Assembly: GCA_965226245.1 (NCBI GenBank)
Contig: CBDDCL010000015.1
Span: 310,001-374,000, forward strand
Direction of reading: 5' to 3'
DNA from: CBDCYS01 sp965226245
GTDB taxonomy: Bacteria; Acidobacteriota; Terriglobia; Bryobacterales; UBA6623
Length of the DNA: 64,000 nt
Shown: piece after piece, positions 52,122 to 63,090 of the stretch
How positions within the stretch are numbered: position 1 is the stretch's first letter
Layout of the letters: each line of letters begins with the position of its first letter
Notes under the pieces: model-generated
Databases searched by the model: none
What the model saw: only the letters and a program-made list of their open reading frames with translations
Told to the model about the DNA's origin: nothing
Translations under genes and position numbers: made by a program

Positions 52122-52490
52122 TCACTTGGATTCTTCGGGGAAGAACAAATCGTCCTCCGCCATCGTGGGAATGCCGACCACCAGCACGCGCATGCGTCCC
52201 TTGGCGCCATGCACGACCCCGGGCGGGATGTGCACGACCGACCCCTTTCGCACCGCCTGATCGACGCCGTCTAGCCGGACGAAACCTTCGCCTTCGAGCA
52301 CGTAGTAAATCTCGGTGGCGACCTTGTGGTAGTGTTGCTTGGCGCCATCGATGTCGACGGCGTGGACCCAGGCCGCGACGTCCGAGTCTTGGCGGCTGAT
52401 CAGCAGATGCCGCCAGCCGCAAGTGCTGCGCTCTTGCGGGGCCTCGCCTTCATGACGGACTAGGGTGGGGGTGGCGGTTGTTGTGGTCAT
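52122..52490 (-). CDS. Small cupin-domain protein
   Basis: 122 residues, one cupin barrel: HLLISRQDSDVAAWVHAVDIDGAKQHYHKVATEIYYVLEGEGFVRLDGVDQAVRKGSVVHIPPGVVHGAKG. Motif 1 has H-x-H-...-E (HYHKVATEIYY) and motif 2 PPGVVHG, so metal binding is likely. Such single-domain cupins are often sugar or small-molecule sensing or isomerising proteins; the exact reaction is unknown. Confidence 0.85.
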   Translation of the reverse strand: MTTTTATPTLVRHEGEAPQERSTCGWRHLLISRQDSDVAAWVHAVDIDGAKQHYHKVATEIYYVLEGEGFVRLDGVDQAVRKGSVVHIPPGVVHGAKGRMRVLVVGIPTMAEDDLFFPEESK

Positions 52491-52548
52491 CGGTTGTTTC
52501 CTTGAAGTTGCACTGAGAGCGGATCGAGAGCCGTCGGCGGCAATGCGA

Positions 52549-52653
52549 TTACCATGTTACCTCGACCACCCCAGCGTCGACGAAGTTTGCGTCTCTTGTA
52601 ATCAGCGGCAAATCCCCGTGCGGCCTAAATGCCTGCACCGATGCGGCTGAGTT
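52549..52653 (-). pseudogene. PIN-domain (VapC) 3' remnant
   Basis: Minus strand reads SVQAFRPHGDLPLITRDANFVDAGVVEVTW then stop, the last strand and helix of a PIN ribonuclease (LITRDANF contains the last acidic site). Everything upstream is replaced by a three-hairpin element beginning at 52654. No antitoxin gene for it is seen. Confidence 0.7.
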
Positions 52654-52748
52654 GAGCCGCGTTCACGCGGCTTGGTGTTGCTAGGCCAGCCGTTTACGGC
52701 TGGTGGACGCCACCGCTCAGCGACTTTCAGCCCGTTTCAAAGGGCTTC
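52654..52748. repeat. Three-hairpin dispersed element, copy 3
   Basis: GAGCCGCGTTCACGCGGC, then GGCCAGCCGTTTACGGCTGG, then AGCCCGTTTCAAAGGGCT. Same order as at 12411; stems differ in sequence but keep pairing in the first two hairpins. Confidence 0.8.
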
Positions 52749-52813
52749 CCTCTTTCAAACGGAGAGATCTCGTGGTGCGCTATTACTGGCGCACTACATC
52801 AGCCGGTGCGAGC

Positions 52814-53146
52814 TCAGTCTTCAGCCAACAGTAAGCGAGCGCTTCGCTCTAACCCTTCCTGGATCTCGTGACTGATCTCTTTCGATGCTTCCTCTATGTC
52901 GCCAAGGATAATCATCGATCCCGCAAGGGTCCATTCCGATTCGAAGTGTTCCTGGTCCGCTAGCTCCGAGAGACGCTCTTGGTGCTCTGGATTCGGAACC
53001 ACTTGTGCAGCTTCCCAGCGCCAGACGGTGTTCTTTGGAACACCGAGCAAGCGGCCAAACTCGGCCTGAGTCCGTTTGCCGCGAAGCTGCTTGATGAGCG
53101 AGGCAGGCCAGGATGGTTGTTTCGCGACTACGGGGGGTGATGTCAT
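52814..53146 (-). CDS. XRE-family helix-turn-helix regulator
   Basis: 110 residues. The HTH is LRGKRTQAEFGRLLGVPKNTVWRWEAAQVVPNPEHQERLSELA, typical of Cro/C1-type (XRE) regulators, with a C-terminal helical extension of about 45 residues (IILGDIEEASKEISHEIQEGLERSARLLL). It could be an antitoxin-like regulator; no toxin gene is next to it apart from the PIN remnant 160 bases away. Confidence 0.85.
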   Translation of the reverse strand: MTSPPVVAKQPSWPASLIKQLRGKRTQAEFGRLLGVPKNTVWRWEAAQVVPNPEHQERLSELADQEHFESEWTLAGSMIILGDIEEASKEISHEIQEGLERSARLLLAED

Positions 53147-53279
53147 ATCGGCGATCCTGTCTACATTCTTCGTCTACATGTGCTGGAGACCCGTTGGACT
53201 AGACGCGCGCCCGGTCCGCGGATGGTCGTTTGGCTCCGAGATGAACGCGATATCCTGAGGAACTGCTTCTTTTCCTGGA

Positions 53280-55232
<1,953 letters not shown>

Positions 55233-55269
55233 CCAAGCGGAGCCGGATTGCGTAACGAGAACAGCAGGC

Positions 55270-55427
55270 TACTACGTTGTTCCGTTGAGCGGTTGAGCCG
55301 CCTGTCCTGAATTGCGGCGAGCGCTGGCCATGCGTCGAGAAGAGTCTCGGCGCGGCAAGCTGAGAGCTTGCGCCACTACGGCTCAATTGCTCAACGGTTC
55401 AACCGCTCAACCGCTCAATGTCAACGG
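55270..55427. repeat. GTTGAGC minisatellite with inverted second half
   Basis: GTTGTTCCGTTGAGCGGTTG at the left matches 12175-12195. On the right, GCTCAACGGTTCAACCGCTCAACC runs the other way. Between them is GGCAAGCTGAGAGCTTGCGCC. Confidence 0.75.
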
Positions 55428-55475
55428 AAGCCTTGCTCGCACCATCTATCTTCGGTACGGTAGACTTGGGTTGCT

Positions 55476-57812
55476 GTGATCGGCAAAACCATCAGCCACT
55501 ACAGGGTCACCGCCGAACTCGGCCGGGGCGGCATGGGTGTCGTTTACAAGGCCGAAGATACGACGCTGCGCCGCACGGTTGCCCTGAAGTTCCTGCCCAT
55601 CGATAAGCTGGCGAGTGAAGAAGAAAAGGCTCGCTTCCTCCGCGAGGCTCAAGCCGCAGCCGCGCTCAACCATCCCAATATCTGTACCGTCTACGAGATC
55701 GGTGAGGCCGACGGACACACGTTCATCGCCATGGAGTTCGTCGAGGGGCAGAGCGTCAAGGATAAGGTGCGGGCGCGGCCGCTGCCGCTGCCGGAGTCGC
55801 TAGAGATCGCGATCCAGGCAGCGCAGGGTTTGCAGGCGGCACATGAAGAGGGAATCGTCCATCGGGATGTCAAGAGCGCCAATCTGATGGTGAGTCACAA
55901 AGGGCAGGTCAAGGTCATGGATTTCGGCCTCGCTCAGGTCGGAGATCGCAGTCAGCTCACCAAGACCGGAACGACTTTGGGCACGTCATCCTACATGTCG
56001 CCCGAACAAGCCAAGGCCCAACCCACGGATCGGCGGTCGGACATCTGGTCGCTGGGGGTCGTGCTCTACGAAATGCTGACCGGACAGCTTCCGTTCAAGG
56101 GGGAAGTCGAGGCGGCGGTGGCCTACGCGGTGGTCAACACCGAGCCGGAACCGCCGACGGCGCTGCGTAGCGGCTTGCCGATCGAGATCGACCGCGTAGT
56201 AGACCAAGCATTAGCGAAGGACCCTGAGGAACGGTATCAGCACATCGAAGGAATGCTGGTTGACCTGCGGGCGCTTCAGAAGGGGGAAACTCGCTCGGTC
56301 TCGCGGAGGAGACGTCGGGGGCGCAGGCGACGCTCGATCCTCGTCGGAGCCGCTTCCGCCGCCGTGGCCGTGCTCCTTGGGGCGTTCAGCCTCGATTGGT
56401 TTGGCCGGCGTCCGGCGGACGAAATCCTCCAACCCGAGGCGTCGGTTGTGGTGTTGCCGTTGGACAACCTCTCCGGCGACCCCGAGCAGGAGTACTTCAG
56501 CGACGGGATGACGGACGCCTTGATCGCCGATCTCGGAAAAATTAGCGCTCTCAGAGTCATTTCCCGGAGGTCGGCGTTGCGCTACAAAGGCACGGGGGAG
56601 GCGCTGCTGGAGATTGCGCAACAACTGGGAGTCAGCCACGTCGTGGAGGGCTCGGTCATGCAAGCCGGCAGCCAAGTGCGGATTACGGTGCAACTGGTGG
56701 AAGCGGCAACCGACCGGCAACTGTGGTCCGACAGCTTCGTGCGAGAACGGCGAGACATCCTGGTCTTGCAGGCGCAAGTGGCCCGCACGATTGCTGAGCA
56801 GATCCAGGTCCAACTGAGCCCGCAAGAGCAGTCCCTGCTGGCCGGCTCCCGCACGGTCAACCCTGAGGCCTACGAGGATTATCTCAAGGGCCGGTTCCAC
56901 TGGTACAAGTTCACGCCACACGACTTAGAGACTGCCGCCGACTACTTTCAACTTGCCCTAGAAAAAGATCCGAACTATGCCCTGGCGTATGTGGGTCTCG
57001 CCGACGCCTTGGCCACGCCTGCTCACATCGGATGGATGCCGACCACGGAGGTATTTCCAAAAGCGAAGGAACTTGTGTTGAAGGCTCTAGCGCTGGACGA
57101 CAGCCTCGCGGAAGCGCACGACCTTTCAGCAAGAATTAAGTTCGCCTACGACTTTGATTTGTCGGGTGCCGAGGCCGGATTCCAGCGCGCTATCCAGCTC
57201 AACCCGAACCATCCCGACGTACGCTTGGTGTACTCCCAACTTCTGGCCGCGACCGATCGTTGGGAGCAGGCGATCGCGGAGGTTCAGCGAGGCAGGGACT
57301 TGGATCCGCACAATTCCTGGTTTCAGCATGAGTATGGTCAGCGGTTGTTGTCCTTCGGCCGCTACGATGACGCGATCCTAGAGCTTCAGAAACTGCTCCG
57401 CGCCAATCCCAACTTCATAATGGCGCACGAGAGGCTATGGACGGCCTTCTACAAAAAGCGAATGTATGACGAAGCTGTCACCGCAGCGAAGCGGTACTTT
57501 GCCTCGATCGGAAACAATGAAGTCGCGGAGATCCTGGAGCGCGGCTACCCGGATGCCGGCTACAGCGAGACCATGAGACTCGCGGCGGAGACGATGGCCG
57601 CGCGTTCTAAGCAAACCTACGTCGCCCCGGTCAGAATTGCTCAAGTCTACGCCCACGCGGGGCAGAGGCAGCAAACCTTGGAATGGTTGGAGAAAAGCTA
57701 CGAGCAGCATGACACGTGGCTCGTCTATGTAAAGGCGGATCCTCTGTTCGAAGACTTCCGCGACGACCCGCGCTTCCAGGGCCTAATGCGACGCATCAAC
57801 CTTACGCCATAG
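55476..57812 (+). CDS. Ser/Thr kinase receptor: kinase, membrane helix, TolB-like, TPR
   Basis: 778 residues from a GTG at 55476. Residues 1-270 are a Pkn-type kinase: GRGGMGVVYKAED, VALKFL, IVHRDVKSANLM, VMDFGLAQ, YMSPEQ, SDIWSLGVVLYEML. After an Arg-rich stretch comes a membrane helix (SILVGAASAAVAVLLGAFSLDW), then a TolB/adenylate-cyclase-associated domain (EASVVVLPLDNLSGDPEQEYFSDGMTDALIADLGK ... VVEGSVMQAGSQVRITVQLVEA), then TPRs (YAYVGLADAL-like, RLNPNHPDVRLVYSQLLAATDRWEQAI, WFQHEYGQRLLSFGRYDDAI). Single-span receptor with cytosolic kinase; the ligand is unknown. It is the intact model for the broken gene at 30591-32095. Confidence 0.92.
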   Translation: MIGKTISHYRVTAELGRGGMGVVYKAEDTTLRRTVALKFLPIDKLASEEEKARFLREAQAAAALNHPNICTVYEIGEADGHTFIAMEFVEGQSVKDKVRARPLPLPESLEIAIQAAQGLQAAHEEGIVHRDVKSANLMVSHKGQVKVMDFGLAQVGDRSQLTKTGTTLGTSSYMSPEQAKAQPTDRRSDIWSLGVVLYEMLTGQLPFKGEVEAAVAYAVVNTEPEPPTALRSGLPIEIDRVVDQALAKDPEERYQHIEGMLVDLRALQKGETRSVSRRRRRGRRRRSILVGAASAAVAVLLGAFSLDWFGRRPADEILQPEASVVVLPLDNLSGDPEQEYFSDGMTDALIADLGKISALRVISRRSALRYKGTGEALLEIAQQLGVSHVVEGSVMQAGSQVRITVQLVEAATDRQLWSDSFVRERRDILVLQAQVARTIAEQIQVQLSPQEQSLLAGSRTVNPEAYEDYLKGRFHWYKFTPHDLETAADYFQLALEKDPNYALAYVGLADALATPAHIGWMPTTEVFPKAKELVLKALALDDSLAEAHDLSARIKFAYDFDLSGAEAGFQRAIQLNPNHPDVRLVYSQLLAATDRWEQAIAEVQRGRDLDPHNSWFQHEYGQRLLSFGRYDDAILELQKLLRANPNFIMAHERLWTAFYKKRMYDEAVTAAKRYFASIGNNEVAEILERGYPDAGYSETMRLAAETMAARSKQTYVAPVRIAQVYAHAGQRQQTLEWLEKSYEQHDTWLVYVKADPLFEDFRDDPRFQGLMRRINLTP

Positions 57813-57831
57813 TTGGACCAACTGAACTTAA

Positions 57832-58113
57832 GTGCTGGACCGGGGTCACGCGGAAGCGGGCTACATGGCAGCCATGAGCCTCGCGGCGGACACGCTGGCA
57901 GCGCGCTCACGCACAGCCTACGTTGCGCCCGCGAACCTGGCGCGAACCTATCCCTTTGCCGGGAAGAAGGACCAAGTCCTCGATTGGCTGGAAAAGGCTT
58001 GCGGGGCGCGCGACCCTAACATGCTTCAGATCAGTGTGTTCCCGCCTTTTGACTTTTTGCGCGACGAGCCGCGCTTCCGGAATCTGCGGCGCCGCATGAA
58101 CCTGCCACTTTAG
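57832..58113 (+). pseudogene. C-terminal remnant of a second kinase-TPR gene
   Basis: RGHAEAGYMAAMSLAADTLAARSRTAYVAPANLARTYPFAGKKDQVLDWLEKACGARDPNMLQISVFPPFDFLRDEPRFRNLRRRMNLPL matches the last 90 residues of the kinase at 55476 (RGYPDAGYSETMRLAAETMAARSKQTYVAPVRIAQVY...). It begins 20 bases after that gene's stop, so a tandem duplicate lost all but its end. Confidence 0.8.
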
Positions 58114-58174
58114 ATTGGGGGGGCGTTGGGCATTTCCCGCGGTGATCCCATAGCTATTCATGAATCGCGGCAAA

Positions 58175-59221
58175 GGGGGTATCCACTTGCTTGGACCGCA
58201 CACTACATGTTGTGGTCGGACCTCGAACTCCCTCCCACGAGCCGACGGTACGGCACCGGATCGACTTGTACGGCGTTCTGATGCAGGCGCTAGAACAGCA
58301 ATCCGCGCGCCCGTGAACGCCGGCGATTGAAGCGGAATGTGAATTCATCGAGGTAGTAGTCCAAATGCTTCTCGCTCACCGCTCCTTGATGTGTCCCCAG
58401 CAGCCACCGCTTCAGAAGCGAAGCCACGCGATGCACACGGGGCATCAGTTTGTGCGCCGGGTCGTCGCTTTGGCTGATAATCGTGACCTGGTGAGTGTAG
58501 CCCTTCTTGGCGATCTTGTTGTAGCCTTTCCATCCATCCGTGTGAACCACTGCCCCAGGGCGGACCGATTCTTCAATGAATGGGTGCAGACTCTGGCTTG
58601 AGGCGTCGGGCACCCGTCGCAACCGGATGCGGCCGATTCCTCGCCCGTCCTGCTCGGCCGCGACGACAACGATCGCCTTATCTTCGGTTTGCCGGCCGCG
58701 GACGCCTTCTTCCTCGCCACCGGCGCAGGTTTCATCCACCTCCACACAGCCGTTGAGCCGATCCCGGCCGGGCCGGACCATGGCCCGTCGCAGCTTGTGG
58801 AGCCAGCTCCAAGCTGTCTGGTAGCTGCCCAGGCCGAGCACCTGTTGAAGCCCCAACGCACTCCCTCCGGATTTCTGGCTGGTCAGGCGCCACATGGCCT
58901 GAAACCACACTCGCAGGGGCTTTTGCGTCCGTTCAAAAATCGTCCCCGCCGTCAGAGAGGTTCGGCGCCGGCACTTTCTACACTTCAGGTGGCCAGTGTT
59001 CGTCAGCCAGGCCTCGCTGCCAGCACATTGCGGACAGCGGAAGCTCTGCCGCCACCGAACCCGCCGCAGAAACGCCAGACATGCCGCTTCCGAGGAGAAC
59101 CAATCGTCGAACTCCGGCAGAGTTCTGGGATAGTCAACGCCGCCAATAGGATGCGGCCCGGACTCCTCGGCCATCCCGGAATACTACATCTTGTGGCTGG
59201 TCCAAGCAAGTGGATACCCCC
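58175..59221 (-). mobile_element. IS1595-type element, diverged, with stop in transposase
   Basis: About 1047 bp with ends GGGGGTATCCACTTGCTTGG and CCAAGCAAGTGGATACCCCC as inverted repeats. Distinct from the four identical copies. No target duplication could be seen: flanks GCGGCAAA and TTGGGATT differ. To the right it adjoins an IS1634 transposase that lacks its N-terminus, so a deletion probably took place at the junction. Confidence 0.85.
58203..59174 (-). pseudogene. IS1595 family transposase with premature TAG
   Basis: The frame from 59174 has the zinc ribbon (CPQCAG...CRKCRR), VEVDETCAGGEEEGVRG (Cys-Ala for Tyr-Val of the other copies), VVHTDGWKGYNKI and HLDYYLDEFTFRFNRR. It stops at TAG 58290-58292 after RARGLLF; reading on in frame gives RLHQNAVQVDPVPYRRL to a second TAG at 58203-58205, matching YRLLQQAVAADPAPYKTM of the other copies. 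The stop sits exactly at the Tyr codon, so a single base change likely inactivated the gene or trimmed its last 29 residues. Confidence 0.85.
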
Positions 59222-60494
59222 TTGGGATTGTTTTGACCGCATTCAAACCAGCCCGGAGTTGAGCGCGGCCGCCGACGATGAACTCGAGCAGGCGCAGTCG
59301 CGGCTGCTGGAGGCCTGGCAGGGCAAGCAACTCCTCAGCCGCCGCGTGCTGGCCTACGACACGACTAACTTTTACACCTGGGTGGCCAGCAGCAACCAGC
59401 GCAACCAGCTGGCGCAACGCGGTCACAACAAGCAGGGGCGGCACAATCTGCGCCAGGTGGGGCTGAGTTACGTGCTCGACGGCGAGCACGGCTTGAGCCT
59501 GTGTCATCACCTGTATCCGGGCAACGTCAGCGACAGCAACGAACTGCCGGCGGTGTTGGAGCGCATTGTGCGTCTGCTGGAGCGGCGCCAGATTCCTCGC
59601 GAGACGGTGACGCTGGTGCTGGACAAGGGAGCGGCGGCGCTGGCGAACACGCTGGAGCTGGAGCAAGCCGGGCTGGGCTGGATCACGGCCTTGCCCTGGA
59701 ACCAGGCGCCGCCGGAGTTGCGCCAGCGCCCTAGCGAAGAGTTGACGCCGCTGGGCAGCGCGCAGCCGGGGGTGCGGGCGGCGGCCGAGCGGGCGCTGGT
59801 GCACGGCAAAGAATATCTCTGCGTGGTGAAGTACTCGGCCTCGTTCGCCAGTGAACAACTGCACAGCTTGAGCACGTCGCTGACCAAGGCCCTGCAATCG
59901 CTCAGGCGGCTGGCGCTGCAGCTGGCCAAGCCCAAAGCGCGCTACACCGAGAAGGGCATTCGCAACCGCATCGGGCGCTGGCTGGCCGCGGCGTTCGTCT
60001 CCGAGCTGGTGAATTATCAACTCGAGCGGCGCGACGGCCGCTGGCATCTGACATTCGACGTCGACAACGCCGGCCTGCAGCGTCTGCTGGGGGAGCGCCT
60101 GGGACGCACCACCCTGCTGAGCAATCGTCTGGACTGGAGCGCCGCGCAAGTCGTGGCCGCCTACGGCGGTCAGCAACACATCGAGCGCGTCTTCCGCGGA
60201 CTCAAAGGCGGCGACTGGTTAGGCTGGGGGCCGATGTATCACTGGACCGACAGCAAAATCCGGGTGCATGCCTTCTGCTGCATGTTCGGGATCTCGCTGT
60301 TGCAGTACCTGCACAAGCAGGCCGAGGCGGTCTGGCCGGGGCTCTCGATGGAGGAATTGATCGAGCAACTGCGGCAGATCCAGCAGTTTCAACTGCTCTA
60401 CCCGCGGCAAGGGAAAAAAGGGCCGCCCCGAGTGGCCACCATCTTGTCGAAGCAAACTTTGCCCCAACAAAGCTTAGCGCAGGCACTGCAATGA
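59222..60494 (+). pseudogene. IS1634/IS4-type transposase, N-terminus missing
   Basis: From the IS1595 junction the frame reads RLLEAWQGKQLLSRRVLAYDTTNFYTWVAS (first Asp), VTLVLDKGAAALANTLE (second Asp), then SKIRVHAFCCMFGISLLQYLHKQ after GGQQHIERVFRGLKGGDWL (Glu). About 424 residues remain; IS1634 transposases are usually 550 or so long. The frame is open further left only as the antisense of the IS1595 gene, so no real start exists. Not translated as a whole protein. Confidence 0.85.
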
Positions 60495-60603
60495 GATCAG
60501 CTCACCGCTAGAGCGGGTAGGTAATACCACACGCTCCCGAGCAACTCCCACAAGATCAACACCTTACACCCCTGTCCGCACCGCTCCCAGTAAAGTCCCG
60601 CTA

Positions 60604-60710
60604 GCCGACACTCAGAGCCCAGCGCATGAGCGCTGGGTCAAGCGGGGCGAACTTGCGCGACTCTGACCGCAGGTTCACACCTGCGGCTCTGATATGCGGG
60701 TCGGGAGGCC
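60604..60710. repeat. Two-hairpin dispersed repeat, copy 2
   Basis: CCCAGCGCatgaGCGCTGGG and CCGCAGGTtcacACCTGCGG: same order and loop positions as 6821-6915 with paired changes in the second stem (CGCGGGT to CGCAGGT with matching change on the other arm). Confidence 0.85.
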
Positions 60711-60746
60711 TCTACTCTACTGGTTGCTGCCACGCCCTGTCGACTT

Positions 60747-60791
60747 CGGACTTAGCTAAACGGACTTAGCTACAAGATCATCTGTTACAAT
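60747..60791 (+). promoter_or_regulatory. vapBC promoter with direct repeats
   Basis: CGGACTTAGCTA occurs at 60747-60758 and 60761-60772 (14-base period), then TACAAT at 60786-60791. The GTG start follows six bases after the -10 box, so the transcript may be leaderless. The paired repeats look like an operator for VapB. Confidence 0.5.
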
Positions 60792-60797
60792 GAACTC

Positions 60798-61028
60798 GTG
60801 CAAGTCAACATCCATCAAGCGAAGAGCCAACTATCCAAGTTGATCGAACGAGCCCGCTCGGGCGACGAGGTCATCATTGCGAAAGCCGGCAAGCCGGTGG
60901 TCAAGCTCGTGCCTGTCGAGCGTAGCTCACGGCGTGAGTTCGGCAGTGCAGCCGGACAGATCACCTTTCAGGAGGGGTGGGATGCTCCCCTGACCGGCCA
61001 AGAGCTGTCGGAATTTCTGGGCGAATGA
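60798..61028 (+). CDS. vapB: Phd/VapB-type antitoxin
   Basis: 76 residues from a GTG at 60798: VNIHQAKSQLSKLIERARSGDEVIIAKAGKPVVKLVPVE is the Phd/YefM-type DNA-binding fold; the C-terminal end (ITFQEGWDAPLTGQELSEFLGE) is the toxin-binding tail. The last codons overlap the vapC start (ATGA at 61025-61028). It binds and silences the PIN toxin and represses its own promoter, as is usual for the family. Confidence 0.88.
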   Translation: MQVNIHQAKSQLSKLIERARSGDEVIIAKAGKPVVKLVPVERSSRREFGSAAGQITFQEGWDAPLTGQELSEFLGE

Positions 61029-61414
61029 CGATTCTGCTCGACACGAACGTATTTCTATGGTCCATTAGCGGGTACGTATCGAAAATTTCGGCCACGGCCA
61101 AGCGCGTCCTCGAAGACGACGAAAATGACCTCGTCCTCAGCGTGGCCAGCCTTTGGGAGATCGCGCTCAAGACCCGAGCCGGGAAATTGAGTTTGCCGGA
61201 GAGAGGCGAGTTCTTTCGGGACCACATGCGCAGGCTGGGCGTCGAAAAGGTGCTCCCTGTCTACGCAAGTCATGTTTTCGAGATGTTCAACCTCCCCGAC
61301 CATCACCGAGACCCTTTCGACCGGCTCCTGGTTGCGCAAAGCCGCCACGAGGGCTATCCCATCGTCAGCTCAGACTCGATGTTGCGAAAATATCCGATCG
61401 AGGTTATTTGGTGA
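61025..61414 (+). CDS. vapC: VapC-type PIN ribonuclease toxin
   Basis: 129 residues from the ATG at 61025. ILLDTNVFLWSIS holds the first Asp; SVASLWEIALKTRAGKLSL the Glu; DHHRDPFDRLLVAQSRHEGYPIVSSDSMLRKYPIEVIW the last acidic sites (DPFDRLLVAQ; SSDSML). This subgroup is common with Phd-type antitoxins. It probably cleaves tRNA or rRNA. All catalytic positions are present, in contrast to the two broken PIN genes at 42.6 and 52.6 kb. The FAR gene starts on the next base. Confidence 0.9.
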   Translation: MTILLDTNVFLWSISGYVSKISATAKRVLEDDENDLVLSVASLWEIALKTRAGKLSLPERGEFFRDHMRRLGVEKVLPVYASHVFEMFNLPDHHRDPFDRLLVAQSRHEGYPIVSSDSMLRKYPIEVIW

Positions 61415-62965
61415 ATGCAGTCCTTGATCGACGTCGCCCAAACATTCCGCCAAACCGAGATCTTTTTCACCGGAGTCAATGGCTTCGTCGGCAAGATCAT
61501 CCTCGGTCTGTTGCTGCACCGCTATCCTGATTTCAAGCACCTGCACGTGCTGATCCGGCCGCGACGGAATCTCAGCGCGAATCAGCGTTTCGAGAAGGAG
61601 GTTCTCTGCTCCCCAGCGCTCGAGCGAGTGGTTGCCCGGTATCCCAAGCAAGCCCTGATCACGAAGATCACCGTTTGGAGCGGCGACACCAGCCTCCCCA
61701 ACGGCGGTCTCGGCGAATCCGAGGTCGAGTCTCTCGGAGGGCGCATCGGCCTGATTCTCAATTGCGCTGGGCTCGTCGACTTCTTTCCGCCGCTGGACGA
61801 ATCACTCCGAGCCAACGTCGATAGCGTCGAGCAGCTCACGGCGCTGGCGAAGCGTCTCGGCGCCAAGTTCCTGCACGTCTCGACGTGTTATGTGGCAGGC
61901 GCAACCGATGGCCTTGTGGAAGAAACCGAGCCGATTTCGGGGTTCTACCCGCGCAGGAAAAACGCCTCGGACACGAGCTTCGATCATAGGGCCGAGATAG
62001 CTGACTGTCGAGAAAGGGTTCAGCAGATCCGTGAAGCGTCGCGGGACGGGAAGCACGGGCGGGCGCAAGCCATCGCCAGCCGCCTGACTGAGTTGGGAAA
62101 GCAACGCGCCAGGCGCTGGGGATGGGTGAACACCTATAGCTACACGAAAAGCCTCGGTGAGCAGGTTCTTGCATCCCAGCGGGGGCTCGACTATGCGATT
62201 GTTCGCCCGGCGATCGTCGAAAGCTCCTTGCGCTTCCCATTCCCCGGATGGGTAGAGGGCGGCCGCACCGCCGCGCCACTGGTGTTGATGGCGATGAGCG
62301 GATTGAAGGACTGGCCGGTGCGCCGCGAGATACCGCTCGAAGTCGTCCCGGTCGACCTCGTTGCCGGCGCTATCCTGATCACCGCCGCCCTGCTGCTTCA
62401 CGGTGAGCAGCAGCACGTCTACCAGCTTGCCACGGCCGATACAAATCCCCTCGGCTTGGGATGGCTCGTCGAACTGCTCGACGACGAGGCCCGCCGCGCA
62501 CCGAAAAACGGCAGCCGAGGTTCGCCCTGGTGGCTCGATCCGTTCGGCCGGTTGCGCTTTCATTCAGAGGAAAGCGCCCGCCGGCGCCGCTCGAAGCTCC
62601 AGCGCCGTGTCGAGCGGGCAGAGGCGGCGGCGGCGATATTAGAAGGAGTCTTGGATCGAACCGGACTCCCGGGAAAACGGAAGTTGCAGGCCGCCAGGAC
62701 TTCTCTGAGGACCCTCGGCTTGCAACTTGGCTTCCGCGAGCAGACCCTCGAGCAATACCTGCCTTTCATCCTGCATCACCGCTACGTTTTCGAATCCCAA
62801 AACACCCGCGAAGCAGTGAGGCGGATCTCTGAGGAAGACCGCGCCCGCCTCCCCTGGAATCCCGAGCAAATCGACTGGAACACCTATTGGCGCCGAAACC
62901 AAATCCAAGGCATCAAACGCTGGGTCGAACCCGAAGCCGTGCGCCAATGGTCGTTCAAAATTTAG
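61415..62965 (+). CDS. Fatty acyl-CoA/acyl-ACP reductase (SDR, FAR type)
   Basis: 516 residues. The NAD(P)-binding start is IFFTGVNGFVGKIILGLLL (GxxGFxG), then a thioester-reductase type fold: LILNCAGLVDFFPPLDESLRANVDSVEQL, FLHVSTCYVAGATDGLVEE, WVNTYSYTKSLGEQVL with the YxxxK pair, and VRPAIVESSLRFPFPGWVEG. The C-terminal 150 residues (EQYLPFILHHRYVFESQNTREAV...WNPEQIDWNTYW) resemble the FAR_C/sterile domain. It would reduce an activated long-chain acyl group to aldehyde or alcohol. Its ATG follows the vapC stop without a gap. The next gene, an ACP-acyl-AMP ligase, may supply its substrate. Confidence 0.88.
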   Translation: MQSLIDVAQTFRQTEIFFTGVNGFVGKIILGLLLHRYPDFKHLHVLIRPRRNLSANQRFEKEVLCSPALERVVARYPKQALITKITVWSGDTSLPNGGLGESEVESLGGRIGLILNCAGLVDFFPPLDESLRANVDSVEQLTALAKRLGAKFLHVSTCYVAGATDGLVEETEPISGFYPRRKNASDTSFDHRAEIADCRERVQQIREASRDGKHGRAQAIASRLTELGKQRARRWGWVNTYSYTKSLGEQVLASQRGLDYAIVRPAIVESSLRFPFPGWVEGGRTAAPLVLMAMSGLKDWPVRREIPLEVVPVDLVAGAILITAALLLHGEQQHVYQLATADTNPLGLGWLVELLDDEARRAPKNGSRGSPWWLDPFGRLRFHSEESARRRRSKLQRRVERAEAAAAILEGVLDRTGLPGKRKLQAARTSLRTLGLQLGFREQTLEQYLPFILHHRYVFESQNTREAVRRISEEDRARLPWNPEQIDWNTYWRRNQIQGIKRWVEPEAVRQWSFKI

Positions 62966-63090
62966 ACGAGCGCGAAAGGCACTCTCGCCTGTTTGCCTTT
63001 TAGAATAGTAGGACTGGCGCTCTTGCCTGTACGCTTTCGCTAAACCCGCCGCCATTCGGTTTTGGCACGAACTTGCTAAGTCACCCAATC

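Noticed and set aside
58689..60494. One 601-codon transposase gene
   Set aside because: The first 180 codons are the antisense of an IS1595 transposase; only the part from 59222 is IS1634.
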